Below are positions 10,553 to 23,250 of a stretch of 64,000 bases of DNA, piece by piece. Source of the stretch: Dipylidium caninum (Eukaryota; Platyhelminthes; Cestoda; Cyclophyllidea; Dipylidiidae); contig QEYB01001465.1 in assembly GCA_017562135.1 (NCBI GenBank), forward strand, positions 25,207 to 89,206, in the 5' to 3' direction. The notes under the pieces were generated by a model that worked only from the letters and a program-made list of their open reading frames with translations, was not told the DNA's origin and ran no database searches. Position 1 is the first letter of the stretch. Every line of letters begins with the position of its first letter. The position numbers were made by a program, and so were the translations under genes.

Positions 10553-13500
10553 TCACCTGGCAGGCTGTCTCCGCTCCACCAACTGGGTGCGCAGCGCCGC
10601 CGCCGAGATGTTATCACCGCCGCCGACGGTGCGTGTGACGCGACGGCAGACGGGCACCGGCGCGACGCAGATTTCCACCTGGGTGGGAGAGCCTCGGCCG
10701 GCCCCCGTCATCGGGGCCGCCGGCTCCGCCTCGAACCAGCAGGAGACGGGGGAGGAGGCCTCGAAGCGAATCCGCGGCACGGCGCCGTCCCGCAGGCTCG
10801 AGGGCCACCGGGTGGGGTCGGCGGTCACCGCGAAGCTGTCGTCCATCAGAAGGCGGGTCAGCCCGGGGTCGATGGAGGCCGTGGCGCACGTGTGACGATG
10901 CGCGATCAGGCTGGCCTGCGGGGGGGGAAGGGGAAAGGGGGTGGGAAGGGAGATCTGCGGTCTACTCGCCACACTCAAGCCCGCTTGCGTCTCTCAGCCC
11001 TCGTCCCGTCGCCCGCTCCGAGCGCCCGCGCCCGCCCGCCCCGTGTGATGGGCACGCCTGCCGCGCAGTGCAGGAGGAGGTGGCGGACGCCTCTCCACTC
11101 GACAAAGCAGCATCATCGTGCCTGTTTAGATTTCAACATCTAACCGAGTGTCAACACACGTCATTCGTGGCTGCGGCCAGGCCAGGCCAAAACTATTTAC
11201 CGGCGTCTACCCCCGTGTCCGTCAAGTGTTGTGCGGGAAAAGCCAACGACCAACTTCACCACTCGTGTCCAGACGTGGCTAAGGCGAATCGGTGCGCGGG
11301 CGATCGCGGCATGTCTGCAGGAGTTTGGAGTTCAGTCCTCGAACAACCACAGACGAAAGTGAACGCGTCAAAGTGACGAGGGCGCTGTCGAACCCCGTCC
11401 GCAGCACCGCAGCACCCTCGAGTGTGGGTTGGCTGTTTAGACTACTGTGGGCTTTGGCAGCAACCGCCGCCCTACTTCGCAGTAGATCGTAGTGAGCCGA
11501 GGAGGAGGCGGACAAAGGCTGGCCATCAGACGTCTCGTGGCGCCTCCACGTGGCCAGGGAGCGCATCGCTCCAGTCACACGCTCATCGCACCCCGCCTAC
11601 CTTCGCCATCGCGGCACGGGCGAATGGCCACGCGAAGCCCAGCTCGGTGACTCTCCGGCCAAGGGTGGGGTCGGACTCGGCGGAGAGCGAGTCTACGCTG
11701 GCCGCGGCGCCGCTGGCAGGCCGTCGCACCATGACGATCTGGTATCCCAGGGTGTGGAGGTGGAGGCGCGAGAGGCGACGCAGACCCACGCCGACCCGCG
11801 GCAGTTGGGTGGGGTGGGTGAGGAGGCTCCAAATCTCCCGCATCCCGTCCAGCATCACTGCGGCCCGAGGAGTCGACATCCTCGCCTCCGGCGCCACGCG
11901 ACCCTCCGCCAGAAGGCTCCGCAGATTCGGCAGCTCCTGCTCGTTCAGACCTGAATGCGACAGAGCAGAGGACTAAAAACGCCATTGACGTCGGCTTCAA
12001 CCAGCTTTTGTGTGCGAGTGACGGCGAGGAAGTTGGCCACTACACGGCAGACCCCCCCATACCGTCCAGGTCTCCCGGCCAGTGCCGAGTAGCAGGCTGC
12101 TGACAAGAATTTGCCCGCCGAACCGGCCGAGAACCCCCCGCCACCCTGTCCCATTTGCCCCAACGGCGCCACTGGTCTGCCGCCGGTTTGACCCACTGAT
12201 CCCAACGACCCCTCTTTGGTGTCACTCGCGTGTCCGCCCAGTTGAGGCCTCAACTGAGAGGATCACCAGTCCAACTGCCAGGGCAAAAGCACCGTCGTTC
12301 CGTGTCGACAAGCAGGAGGTTGCCGTGTGAAAAGAAGAAAAAAACTTAAACTCCCAGCCACTGTGAACACTTTTTAAATTACTTTCTATACTCTCAAGAC
12401 CAAAGTCCCGCCAACGGAGTTGGCTCAAAAGAGGAATAGACAGAGAGGAGTGCCACGTGGCACCAACTTAGCCAGCCAAGGGGGGAGACGAATTTCTCGC
12501 ATCTCCTGCTAAGGCACCACGGCCTCGTTGAACCGGTGAGCGAGGCTTCAAAGCAGGCGAGCTGATAACAAGGAGACACCGGCAAAAAGCCCAACTGCTC
12601 CCTCGTCCTTGTGGACCCAACCCAGTTGCCCCAGCTGAGGCACAAAAACCTGCCAGGCTTTGGGGGACAAAGCACAAAAACCTGCCAGGCTTTGGGGGAC
12701 AAAGCCCAAAGCGGTAACTCGACAAACCGCCAGCCTCAGTGGGGCGGAGAACAAGTTGACAGCAGACGGAAGAAAGGCGGGAGACGAGGCGTACCGATCG
12801 AGTCCACGTAGGGGAGGAGGGTGCGGGTCAGGTTGGCGGCGAAGACGGTCTCCACGAAGGAGGCCATCTCGAAGTGGACCAGTGTGGAGGGGGGCAGTTC
12901 CACGGAAAGCAAGTGCTTTAATGCCTCCATCCTTTCCTTCCGGATGTCTGAAACACAGGGGCAACGAGGGCGAGGGTTAAAAATAAAGGGGATAACACTG
13001 CGTTCCAAGGCATGATGGAATGGCAGACGACCGCCACGAACCCCAGAGGACCTCTGAACGACCGCACTGGGGCAATTTGAGGCGGGGATGGGTGGAGAAG
13101 CTGTTGTCAGTAATTTAATCTCAATGAATTTGATGTCGTTACGCCGAGCAAAAAGCGTGTCATGCGCGATGCTGAGAGGCAAAGCGCTTTCAATCGGCGC
13201 CAGTGAAGGCAGTGAGGATTAAAACACTCCTGTGGACGGGGAATGCTCCAGTCCACCAAATGTCTGCCCCGCCAGCCTGCCAACGAGGGCAATGAGGGGA
13301 GAAGGGGCAGTTGAAGGTCTAACAACGGGTTTTGTCAATCCGACCAGCGTGACAAGGTGTACTACAGAATGTCGCCGTTCACAGACCAAAAGGTGTCGAC
13401 CAAATCCATCGGGTAGGCGCACCAAATGTGAAGGAGAGCCAGTCAATCTTACATCTTCCGACATGAAGGCGAGACCGAGTGTTCACTGAGCGCATTAACG

Positions 13501-16500
13501 GCACTGGGACGCGATAAGCCCGTAAAAACCAAGTGCAAAATATCTAGAATCAGTATTATTGGCGGCGTAACCCCACTTCCCACAGCAGAACGAACTGGTG
13601 AAAGCGTGTTCCATCGCCGACTGCGCGTAATCTGCAGTGGCGCATTCCCTCCGACCTCGGTTGAACGAGATTGGCTCGGTGCTTGGCCCACGGGCCTCAT
13701 TCGTCGCGAAAAGACTCTCGTCCTCGGCAAAACACTTCCTACATGAAGTGGACAAGGTGTCTACCGCCATTGTAAAAGTCCGCCACATGAACCAATCTCC
13801 TGCTCTGTATAAAACAAGCACGCTCCTTCTGATTTTAGTAATTAGAAAGGCCTGAATAGGGGGGCTCACAGACAAGTGATAGCGTCCTCGGTCCGCAACA
13901 TCATGCAAAGCCTTCCAGTCGCCACACTCGGTACAAAATCAGGTGTATTAGTCCTTTCCATCGGCAAATTACTCAGTCGAAAATCTCTTTCGCGTTCAGC
14001 CAGTGTCTCGGTGGCACGCGGTCTTTTAAAACTGACCGACCTCAGGTTTACAAGTCGCGAGGTCATGCACTTGTGACTTCACTGACAAACGTTCTGAGGC
14101 AGTCAAACAATTTGGATTTTCTGGCCAAAATATCTCTTTCGTGAGAAGAGGAAACTCGCAAACTCGTTGCGCCACCCAACCAGCAAATTCAAAGTCGCAT
14201 CTACTTATTGCAATTTAAGTAGTAGACGACCCACCAGGCAGGATGGCCGCATTGTCCATTGTCTGGAGGCCGCCCACCACGAAGAGGTCGGGGAAGGCGG
14301 TCTCGTCGCTGAGAGGACCGCCCCCGCGGTTGCCCCATTTACGCCAAGCGGACATCAGGCCGGGCCAAAGGCTGCTCAGACGCGGATTCTCCTCATCGCG
14401 AATGAGAATGTACCTTCGGGAGGAAAGTGGGATAACAGGCCAAACAATTAAAAACGAAGAAGTTGGTTTCTTAATGAAAATACATGGTTCCCACCCGTTG
14501 TATGCGAAGGGCACTCCGTTAGCCCCCCATTCAATGCGGGATCATCATGCGCCCATCTCGGCTGTCATTTTTACGTCACGGGAGGGAGAAGTGGAAAATG
14601 GCTACGGTCTGCCTTGGGTAGCCTTGACAAATTTACTGGCAAGAGTTGAAAGAATTGGATGCGCCAGTGGATAAGGCCCACAGGAAGGGCAAATGGCGGG
14701 GTGGTGAGAGAGCATGGGAAGGTGGAGGCCAAACGTGACGGCTAACGGAAAACCCAGGCGTCGCGTCCAACCACCGCGCGTCCGGACGTCCGGCTGATGG
14801 ACGCGGAACCAGACGGGGGAGCTGCAAGCAAATAGCGCAAACTCTCCACACCGCCACAACCTCAGTGTTGTGGGAGCTCAGTGGAGGGGACAAATCACTC
14901 GAGGACCGGGAGGGGAACTCAGACGCCCCCCCACGCGTCCCCGAAGGACGTCAGACGTCGCCTCGAGGCGGGAACCACCGCGATCACGGGGTTTCGCCTC
15001 CCCCCGACGCGTCTTCTCGGCCCAATTGAGCCGGGGCGATTCCCACGTCAACACTCTAAGAGCGGTCCGCCCAAGGTCAACGCTGAAAGTAAACTCCGGC
15101 GGTGTTTACACTTGGGTCGGTCTAATCTGACACGCATGGCACGCGCGAGAGTGTCACTGAGCGCGGACAGTTGCCTGGTGTCAGGGCCCGGCGGTGAGGA
15201 GAGAGACGGGAGGAGGAAGCACTCCACCTCGCCGACTACTTCGCAGCCAAGGTGGCGGCCTTCAAAGTGGCGAGCACCGTGCTCTGTGACAAAGGAACAC
15301 ACTCAAATTTGCCGACGTTGTGCGTCGCTTCTGCCGACATGCACATACACACCCGCACACTCAAACACACACGAGCAATGAAGTCGATTACACGTTCAAT
15401 CGTGTGGTGACTACTTGAGGGCAATGCACCGTGACGAGCGCCAGTCTTTCCCGCCTCACTTTTGGATCGGTTACCCCCACGCGGCGAAGTAAATCGGGTC
15501 CCCAGGTGGGTCTCATGACGAGGCACGAGGGTTGGCAAGTCGCAGTGACCCGAAAGGGGCGCGGGGAGGGAGAGGAGCTCCAGTGAAGCAAAGAGAGGGC
15601 ACACGTGAGATGCGGTGGCCTGGCGGTTCTCCCTCCCAATCCGCGCACCTCTCGCTCACGGTTAAACACACACAATGAGGCTCAAACAAGGATTTTGATC
15701 GGGCTCGCCTAACCCCTCCGAGGTGGGGTGCGGAGGCTTGTGAAAAGAACTAGTAACAACAAAGGCATCAATCCCGCTGACCTCAGAGCACCATGGGGCG
15801 CGCGGTGACACTGTCCATCCGCCAGCATGACCTTTTGAAAGGGAATTCGCGGCCGCATCAGGCTCCACACCTCGTGAAACCTCGACATCACTCAAAAACA
15901 CCATGTACAAGTTTGGTTCAATGTAGAATGGATTTTTCGGAGTTGTACGGCTTCTTCACCGCATCCACACCTCGGAAGGGGCGGTGGCGAGGAGGAGGAG
16001 GAGGAGGAGGGAGAAAAATTGGCGAGTTGACGGAATTAGCAACGGGCATAACACTTCAGCTTCGCGATGGAGTAGGCGAGCCTCACCCCAGTTGCAAAGG
16101 TCAGCAGTTATAGCTACTTCGTACATGCCCTTGAAAGAGACGACTAGTCTGCCCCAACTCAAGTGGCCACGTGCGCCTCGACGGTGGCTACCTAAACGTA
16201 CTTTAATGATTCGACTATATAAACATAGCAGACGACAATGTTCGAGACAATAACTCGTAAAATTGGAGAGAATCTGTGGAGAACAGAACTTCTGAAGTCT
16301 GATTCCCCACTCAAGCCTCAAGTGGACGCTACGAATTCGATGAGGGTGTGTTTTGCCACGGCCTCCCCCCCCCCCCCTCTCCCTCGCACTTGACTCTTAC
16401 ATTCCAATGTTTCATTGCAAGTAGGCAGCAGCTTCGGTGAGGAACATCTCCTTCGGTCTGGGGAACTTGACACAGGGGACAGCCTCGCGGTGTGAGAAGA

Positions 16501-18109
16501 CAGGCGGTGGCTCTTATAGAAAAATTCTGGTATTGTGTTCGAGCAGGCCAAGTTTTAGCGTATTATCTCAATCACACCCCCCTGGAGTCGCGGATTTAAT
16601 AAGTCACACAAAAAAGGCGAAGATGACCTGCACAAAGATACACATAGGAGTGTCATCTTTCCAGTCGATCCACGGTTCACAAAAACATAGGACGGAAAAA
16701 TTGTACGGATGAGCGACGAAAAACGATTGCAGGTGCAAAAAAGCCAAAAAGAACAGAAATATCATTATTTAATGCGAGCAGCTCTAGCGCCTTCTTACTC
16801 CTTACTGGTGAATTGGAGGAGCCGAAGAATTAGAAATTAACTACTATTTTTGGGTAAAAATAGCGAACAAAAAATCCGTCCTCTTATTGCAATCTCGAAA
16901 GATATTCGAATGCCTTAAGGTACCCATATGTTCGTAATAATGTTCGCCCAGAATAATACTCGAGATGGATACTTAAACCCTTCAGGAAACGTCAAAAAAA
17001 GAAATGTTGAAAGATACCCCATAACTGAAACAACACAAAAAGACTTCAGGGATTTAAAGCCATTAGTAAAAACCAAAAATCAGATTCAATTTTCCTATAA
17101 ACAGCAATAAACAAGGATGAAATCAAGGGATGAACACTTAAGGCTAAGAAATGGTGAACTTTTCCAAGAGTAAACAAAGCTACCTGGCAGGTGGTTTCAT
17201 CAACTCTACCGCCAAGTTACCCAAATGTTTTGTACCGAGAAATAGTTTAGAGTATAATAAAGTCAAAAGCAGTAACAAACCGATTCGCTCGAGGTGCAGT
17301 GTAGTTCCGCCAAACAGCACCTTTATCGAACTCCAAAACAAGATGAACATCAGTTTTCGGTGTTTCAGGCAATCCAAAATTCGGCGGCGCCGCTAAAACT
17401 GATTTAAGTACACGGAAAGTTAAAAGTTTGCCGAAAGTTTGGAAAAACATAGCCGTTTCACCGCACCTCTGACCGACTGTGGTAGAGCCTGTGATTCCCG
17501 AGATGACAGACGAGCTACGAGGGTCACCTCAGCTCCTTCTCTTGCCAACCTAGTTGCCATAACAGGTGCATTTCCACCCAAACTCAAATATCCGCGCTCT
17601 GCAGTCTCGCGAAGTCGATTTGGGTTGGTCACAGACGCGATGGCTTGACGGACCAAAAATTCAAATAATGTCTGGTTTTTTACATAGCGCCTGAAAGGAT
17701 ACATTAAACATCTGATTCGGCGTTCGACCTACTCAGCCGCTGCCCCAGCAGCAAACATTTGGGTGAATTCTTCAACAATATCTTCAAGGCTGTTTAACTC
17801 AAACACCGCTTTGTGTGGACGAGGCGGATGTTGATCTGCGGTGTCTACCCTCGAAGTCACACCAAGAGAATCCAAGAATGTCAGGGCATTAACGGTAATA
17901 TCTGCGCATCCCCCAAAGCCGACCATTACGAGAGGGCCTGGTTGAGGTTGTGGGAAGGGTCGATAGGAGGCTTCTAACCGCTGTAGGCCTCTGAGAACGA
18001 CTTCTAAGTCGACATGTGAGGACTGGTACAGCCAGAAGGGCAAACATAACGCAATAACCGCGAATGCTGTTGCTATTACTAACTGCGTGTTGCTGTAACG
18101 TGAAGACAT
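10553..18109 (-). CDS. ADPGK: ADP-dependent glucokinase
   Basis: Product phosphorylates glucose using ADP instead of ATP; the animal enzyme is ER-associated. Seven minus-strand exons are 17733-18109, 17467-17690, 17281-17392, 14235-14413, 12795-12947, 11601-11950 and 10553-10915. All GT-AG and in phase, they give 585 residues (animal proteins are about 500). The true start is the ATG at 18109-18107. A hydrophobic N-terminal segment (about residues 10-28, QLVIATAFAVIALCLPFWLY) looks like a signal anchor. Four ADP-kinase motifs are intact: GGNA (about 165-168), HxE as HFE (322-324), NxxE as NEQE (351-354), and the catalytic GGGD (Asp566). Extra length comes mainly from exon 6. Introns 1 and 2 are 42 and 74 nt; intron 3 is 2.87 kb. 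Nothing suggests loss of activity. Confidence 0.96.
12641..12704. repeat. Two-copy 32 bp tandem repeat
   Basis: A 32 bp unit is repeated exactly twice (12641-12672 and 12673-12704) inside ADPGK intron 5. The unit begins CACAAAAACCTGCCAGG. The perfect identity suggests a recent tandem duplication or a polymorphic minisatellite. It affects no exon. Confidence 0.9.
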
Positions 18110-18288
18110 CAACGAGCATATAGGGACCCGTCAACACGTATTGCCACTTTTAAAAAAGTGCGCAAACCCTCGTTGCTGTTCTCCAACTTCGATTGGGCAG
18201 TTTATATAAACGCCTTTATTCAAGGCTCCAAATAACTTCGTTTTATTCTTCAACTTGTGTTAGTTTAATCGATTTTCGATCAGTCATA
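18110..18288. promoter_or_regulatory. Region upstream of ADPGK
   Basis: This AT-rich interval lies 5' of ADPGK (minus strand) and before a possible short plus-strand first exon at 18289. It is the likely ADPGK promoter and may be bidirectional if that exon is real. No specific element is claimed. Confidence 0.35.
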
Positions 18289-18485
18289 ATGTGCAATGAT
18301 AGTGAATTAAATGAAAACAAAGCACATGACTTCGGTGATTACAGTGAATACGAGGCTGCCAGTTCGCGCCGTCTTAAAAATAACGTAATATAATCTTCTA
18401 TTTAGTAGAATCACTGTGGTCGTGGCAAAATAATTACCCTTCTGATTACAACTACAACGAAACGCGTATCACCAGCATTTTTAAG
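18289..18485 (+). CDS. Possible short exons of an unidentified divergent gene
   Basis: An ATG at 18289 opens a 34-codon frame (MCNDSELNENKAHDFGDY...) ending at 18393. A second open stretch at about 18408-18485 reads ESLWSWQNNYPSDYNYNETR and then ends in a possible donor (AAG|GTACTC). The composition is unlike the surrounding intergenic DNA, and the position is head-to-head with ADPGK. I could not join the two in phase with a convincing intron (one option is a 72 nt intron from a donor inside the first frame), and I recognise no family. It may be coincidence. Confidence 0.22.
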
Positions 18486-19395
18486 GTACTCTTCATATTC
18501 TTTAAAATCCACGTCAATAAATTTCATTTCAAAAACAGTTCTCTGTTACCGATTGAGGCATATTATTTCATAATATGCTACTTAATAAATTATAAGTTAC
18601 CCATTCTTTAAAAATCTGGATCGTTTCGCGGCTTTTCCCATCCTATAAGAGAATAAGAATCTCGACTTCGTCGATAGATTACAACACCAGTTAAATTGTA
18701 GGAATAAATTAATTTGTTTACCCTTCGACTGACTGCTCAATTCGATGTTGGCGTATAGCCAACTTTTATGTAAATATGTCATGTGAATAGTGCCCGCTCA
18801 TGTAAAGCTAAAATACTGCAAGGCATGCATTTGTCTCCAGAAAACTACTTCAGGCCAATTGTAGGTGGGAGAAAAAGGGTCAACGGTCAAAATTAGACTC
18901 CCCAAAGTTGTAGTCCCCTGGGAGCAACGTCTAGGCATTGCCCAAAACCATCAAGTCATCCTCCTTAAGCCGCCATCCCCTATTTTCGCAGCTTTTTTCC
19001 AACCACACGCGGCATGTTTCACCGTCGGAATAAATCGAATCCATTTAAGAAACTTTGGCTTTAATCCAGAAGGCTGCGCATGATCGTCGCACGACCCAGC
19101 ATGAAAAAATTCACCCCCTCGAAGGTGTATTTGATCACAGGTTTTGTCAGGTCAACTCGGGACGGTTTTAAACCTGTGGGGTCATCGAGCCTTCCTCGAC
19201 CCACTCGCATTTCCCGCATTCTTAGAACCGGCAGAAGGTGTGAAATAAGTTGTTATTTGATGAGGATTTTACTTTGCCTCGCCCGGGTCGCGTCACTTAC
19301 AAGGTTTCGAGTAAAGTCGCGTTAGAACGAGTCCTCGGGACCGCCTCCCTCGCACGGCCAGTTAAAATTACCTGGGAACTCGTAAACTGATTGTC
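18486..19395. other. Intergenic, nothing recognised
   Basis: AT-rich non-coding sequence lies between the ADPGK 5' side and the 3' end of the LIM gene. Short frames at 18865-19083 and 19080-19325 on the plus strand show no family similarity or splice support. Confidence 0.5.
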
Positions 19396-19401
19396 TTTAA
19401 T
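19396..19401 (-). terminator. Variant poly(A) signal of the LIM gene
   Basis: TTTAAT on the plus strand is ATTAAA on the minus strand, the commonest variant poly(A) signal. It sits 100 nt past the LIM-protein stop codon. Confidence 0.45.
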
Positions 19402-19500
19402 AGTTGAATAAAGCACTGCGAAGAGGTGAGAGAGAAGAAGAGAAATGATCCACTAAATTGCTGGAAGGCCCTAAATGCACAAAGCAACGCTGTATTGGCA

Positions 19501-19800
19501 TTACATAGCTGGTGTTTGGGTGTTCTTCGCTAAAATCTCCTCCTGGTAGTGTTTGCCACAGTAGAGCTGCTGGTTGGCCTGTTTGTAGTTGTTGAGCCTG
19601 CAAACAGACGAAGAGGAAATGTTAGCTCTCAGCGGCGCTCAGAGCATGAGAAAGGTGGGAGGAAAAGGACTCTCTCACTGGAGGACCACGTCGCACTTGC
19701 AACATCGGAAGCAGCCCTTGTGCCAGATTTGACCGCCGGCCTCGACCCGCTCCACAGCGTAGACCGACTTGTCGCAACGCACACACTTCTCCAGTTTGGG
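19501..19800 (-). CDS. LIM-domain protein, C-terminal exons
   Basis: Two minus-strand exons (19679-19800 and 19501-19597) encode a complete LIM zinc finger, a protein-interaction module common in cytoskeletal and nuclear regulators. The ligand pattern is canonical: CVRC, 17 residues, HKGC, two residues, CCKC, 17 residues, CGKH. Thus all eight zinc ligands are present. The peptide ends shortly after the finger with [13 protein letters not shown] and a TAA stop. The splice donor is CCA|GTGAGA and the phases agree. The acceptor before CCC-AAA at 19800 is the likely 5' edge, so further exons lie upstream at higher coordinates, possibly including 26127-26228. The [13 protein letters not shown] segment resembles LASP/nebulette-type LIM domains, but in those the LIM is N-terminal. 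The family member cannot be named. Confidence 0.75.
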
Positions 19801-22800
19801 CTGGCCGGAGCAGCGCGGAGGCGGAGGCGGAGGCGGAGGAGGAGAAAAAGGCGGTGCGGTTACGCCTTTTAAGGAGACCTACGCCTTCTTCACCCTCGCC
19901 TTAGTCGAGACGCCTGTGCAGTCCGACGCCCTGAGCGGTGCCTCGCCGCCCCCGCGACGCCGGAGACGGCGCCGGTCCTCTCTCCGCGCTTGTGCGCCTC
20001 GGTTTTGTCGCTAAGCCGCGGTGATTCACCGCCCGACTCGACTCCCTCTGCCGACACCCCATCGGTGTGCGTGTGTGTGTGTGTGTGTGGCGACACACAC
20101 CTCATTACACCCTTCTGCGGTGCATTTTAATGATGCGTTTGTTGCCATTTCGCCGAGCGGTCTCAGCGACAAGCGCAGCTGTCCATCACGACCGCCGAGA
20201 GCGCCGCGCCCCGCGAACAGGAGGGCGCGAAGAGCCGCGACGTGGCCAATTGAGACGCCACGAACGGCGAGTGAACTCTCTCTTCTCCTCCCCCCTCCCC
20301 CCCCCCATTTATTGCCACGATGGTGAGAGTATAGGGGGCCACACCCCACCACCACCACCACCACTTTATCGTGCAGCAAATGCCACTCAGTGGCAGGCTA
20401 CGTGGCCGACGAATGCAGTAGAGTTAAGTGCCGAGCGGAGACGCCTTGTAAGAGAACCCAGATGACGCGATGCCATGAAAAAGCGTGATTCAGGATATCT
20501 GAAAGTTGGGCCAGATGATTCACCGATGACCTGTCACTCTAACGACGCCGTAGTGGGGCGACGACCGGTCGTAGGTAAAGCCACTTTCCCCGAACTGAAC
20601 ATCTCCGCTCAGGTGGTTTATTAAATGGAGGGGGGGGTTGTCGACATGGAAAATTTAAGCTTCTGCCTTATTCTTTTGCTCCGCCCGCACACTAAAGTGG
20701 TAAGGCGGAAGAATCGAGTGGTCCCCTCTCAATCTACTCGGGGCAGCCTAATCGAAAGCACGAGAATGCACGGAGAGAACTGATCAGCGAAGAAGTGTGT
20801 CTGTCATGAGGAAGTACAATGGGAATTTAGGGCGATGCACTCACTCACCGGTTGGAAGGGCATAGTGTAGAGAGAAACTCCTCTGTGCAAAATGCCATGG
20901 CCGTCAATAGAACGCGCCGCCAGCACGTCACCGCCGCGTCGTGATTGGCCAGCTCCAACTGACCAATGGGAAGCCGGGATTCAGGCACTTTCACACGTTC
21001 GGCCTGTCCTTGGACTGCGCGGGTGCGTCTCGCGCGCCCCCTCCGCCCCTCCGCCCCATCTCGGGCGCTGGCAGCTGCGACGATGGTCTGACACGGCGGA
21101 TCGCGGTGGCGAACAGCAAGTTCAGAGGGCGAGGAAACTGCGAGCGCGGTGATGGGCGAAGTCTGTCCGAGTTTGATTTAACAAGCACTCACACACACAC
21201 AGGCTGTCTCACCTTGACACAACCATGAGCGCATCTGCGGGGGGAAGGAGAAATGGGCGACTGGACTTGAAACCGCAGCTGCACACCCAGCGCCGCGGGG
21301 GGAGGTGCGCCTCCCATGCGCAGCCCGAACGCCCCGTCGACGCGCCGCTGGCGTCCGTCGAAGGACAAGAGGGTTGACAAGGGTGTTGTAGTCGCGTTCT
21401 AGACAAACGGGAAGGAGTGGGTCTCTTCGTCCTCCGTTGTTCACCTTCCGTGAGTCGGATTTTTCGAAGACTGGTTGCTCCGTCATCCCCGCCCCCGATT
21501 CTCTAAGCCATGGAAGGGGCGGAGAATGCCAGGAGACGGCCAATTACTCCCCTGTTCGAAGTATCCACTAAATTATCAAAGCAAAACACTTTTCTTGTCT
21601 GTCTGTGTGTGTCTGTTCTATTTTTGGCACCGCCAGACGGCAGATGTGACTTGCTGCATGGCGCCACAAAAGCCGCCAGACCGCGCCATCGAATTACGCC
21701 CCAACCGCCCTCCGATCTCCCCTACGCTCCGCTCGGCTCTCCTGCCCCCTTCCCCTCTCCACTCAACGCCCCCTCGTGGCCTTCCGGGCCGGGAGGCGGC
21801 CTCGGGTGGCAGTGGCCTCACCGAAGCGTGAACAGCCCACCGATTCGCCTTCCGCTAAGTTGGAAAAGGCGGCTCCTCCGTCAGTCCCCTTCGACAAAAG
21901 TCGCCCGTGAAGGGAGGCGGCAGCAGAGCGAAGTCAATAGGCGCCCTCAAACAGCTGTTGGTGCCTTGTCACAGTCACAGGGCGGCGTGGGGGAGGTTTG
22001 TTGCGCTGTCAGGACGAGGGGCGCGAAAACCCCAGGCGCCTGCGTGCACGGGCGGAAACCCACAGGGAGGGGGCCAATCGAAATCAAGTGAGTCAGGGGA
22101 TTTTCCTCCTCTTCCACCACCGATCGTCGCCAACGCCTTGAGACCGCAAGCGCGTCCACGCCCGCCGCACGGACAATTCCCGCCTCCCCTTACTGTCCCC
22201 GTTCAAGCCCACAGCGAGTTTATTGGACTCCGATCGATTTATGGATAATCAATATTTGATTTTAATTCACCTTGTGTTTGTGCGTGCGTGCGTGCGTTTT
22301 CTTCTGCGTGTTTTCGGCTCTCACTGCCCCTTCCCCCCTCCACCTCCTCAGCCTAATGCAGCAGCGATCGATACGGAAAATCGATGTCGGATTTTCATTG
22401 GTTCGAACAGGCGTAGGCTGCAGCCAATGTACGAATTGCCTGCTTTGAGTGCTTTGATTGGTGCTCTGTTTATCTTCCCCTCAAGGCTCCTTCAGTGTAC
22501 TTCCGATGCGCACAAAGAGCACCGCCTCCCTGACAGGAGGCGCTTACTCCCGCAAAAAGCGCCACCTCAGTCTTCGATGAGACCATTTAGCCCCTAGACT
22601 CCAGGCTAATGGAACATCCGTGCCCGGAATCAGTGTGCACTGCTTGTTTTTGCCCCTCAAAATCGCTTCGATGGCACTCGCACGATCCTTGAACGTGGGG
22701 TCGTGGGGGCGGGAGTTCATAACCTGCTTATCTGGCTTTCGCGTAGATGGGAGCGTCGCCAACCCCGCGCCACCGCGGCCGCACGTCGTGGGGCGAGCGA

Positions 22801-23250
22801 TGAGCGGAGGGGGGAGGTGGAGGAGGAGTCGCTCGTCCTGACAAGCCAGAGGCATCGGCCAGGGTATTCGTACTTCCCTGATCGCCTTAAAGTGCACGCC
22901 AACATTAGCGACTGTTGGGCAGAACGCAGAACTTGATCCACCGGGTCGAAAAATGTTTTTCCCCTTCCACTCGTCGCTGTAGTGAGGGTCTTTGGGGTGA
23001 CGGTCTTCATCAGGCCTCGTCTCCTTCCCGCCCCTCCTCATCCCACCTCGGCACGTGCAGGCGGTGGTGCGAGGGCAGCTCCTCCGCCTCCGACTTCGGC
23101 GCTCTTCGCCCCAACTGGCATCGGTCGGGAGCGATTTGCCCGGTTCTTCTTACTTGTGACTGCCTGTGGGTTTGTTTAAAACTCCTCCTCCCCTTCATTC
23201 CCCCTTGCCTAGCAACCATTTCCCAGGCTCACGAAAGCACACTCAAGTTG
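19801..23250. other. Probable intron of the LIM gene or intergenic; nothing recognised
   Basis: This is non-coding sequence with a GT/CA microsatellite near 20066-20099. A minus-strand open frame at 22544-23041 (165 codons) has a possible acceptor before VMNSRPHDPTFKDRASAIEA, but no family and no partner exon. Other frames here are short and low in complexity. Confidence 0.4.
20066..20099. repeat. (GT)n/(CA)n microsatellite
   Basis: Alternating GT dinucleotides run through most of this interval, followed by CACACAC. It is a simple repeat with no coding role seen. Confidence 0.8.

Noticed and set aside
22395..22415. tRNA B-box-like GGTTCGAAC
   Set aside because: No A-box or cloverleaf around it.
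22544..23041. 165-codon minus-strand frame with a CAG acceptor before VMNSRPHDPT
   Set aside because: Protein-like in part, but no homology and no partner exon. It could only be tied to the LIM gene by guesswork.
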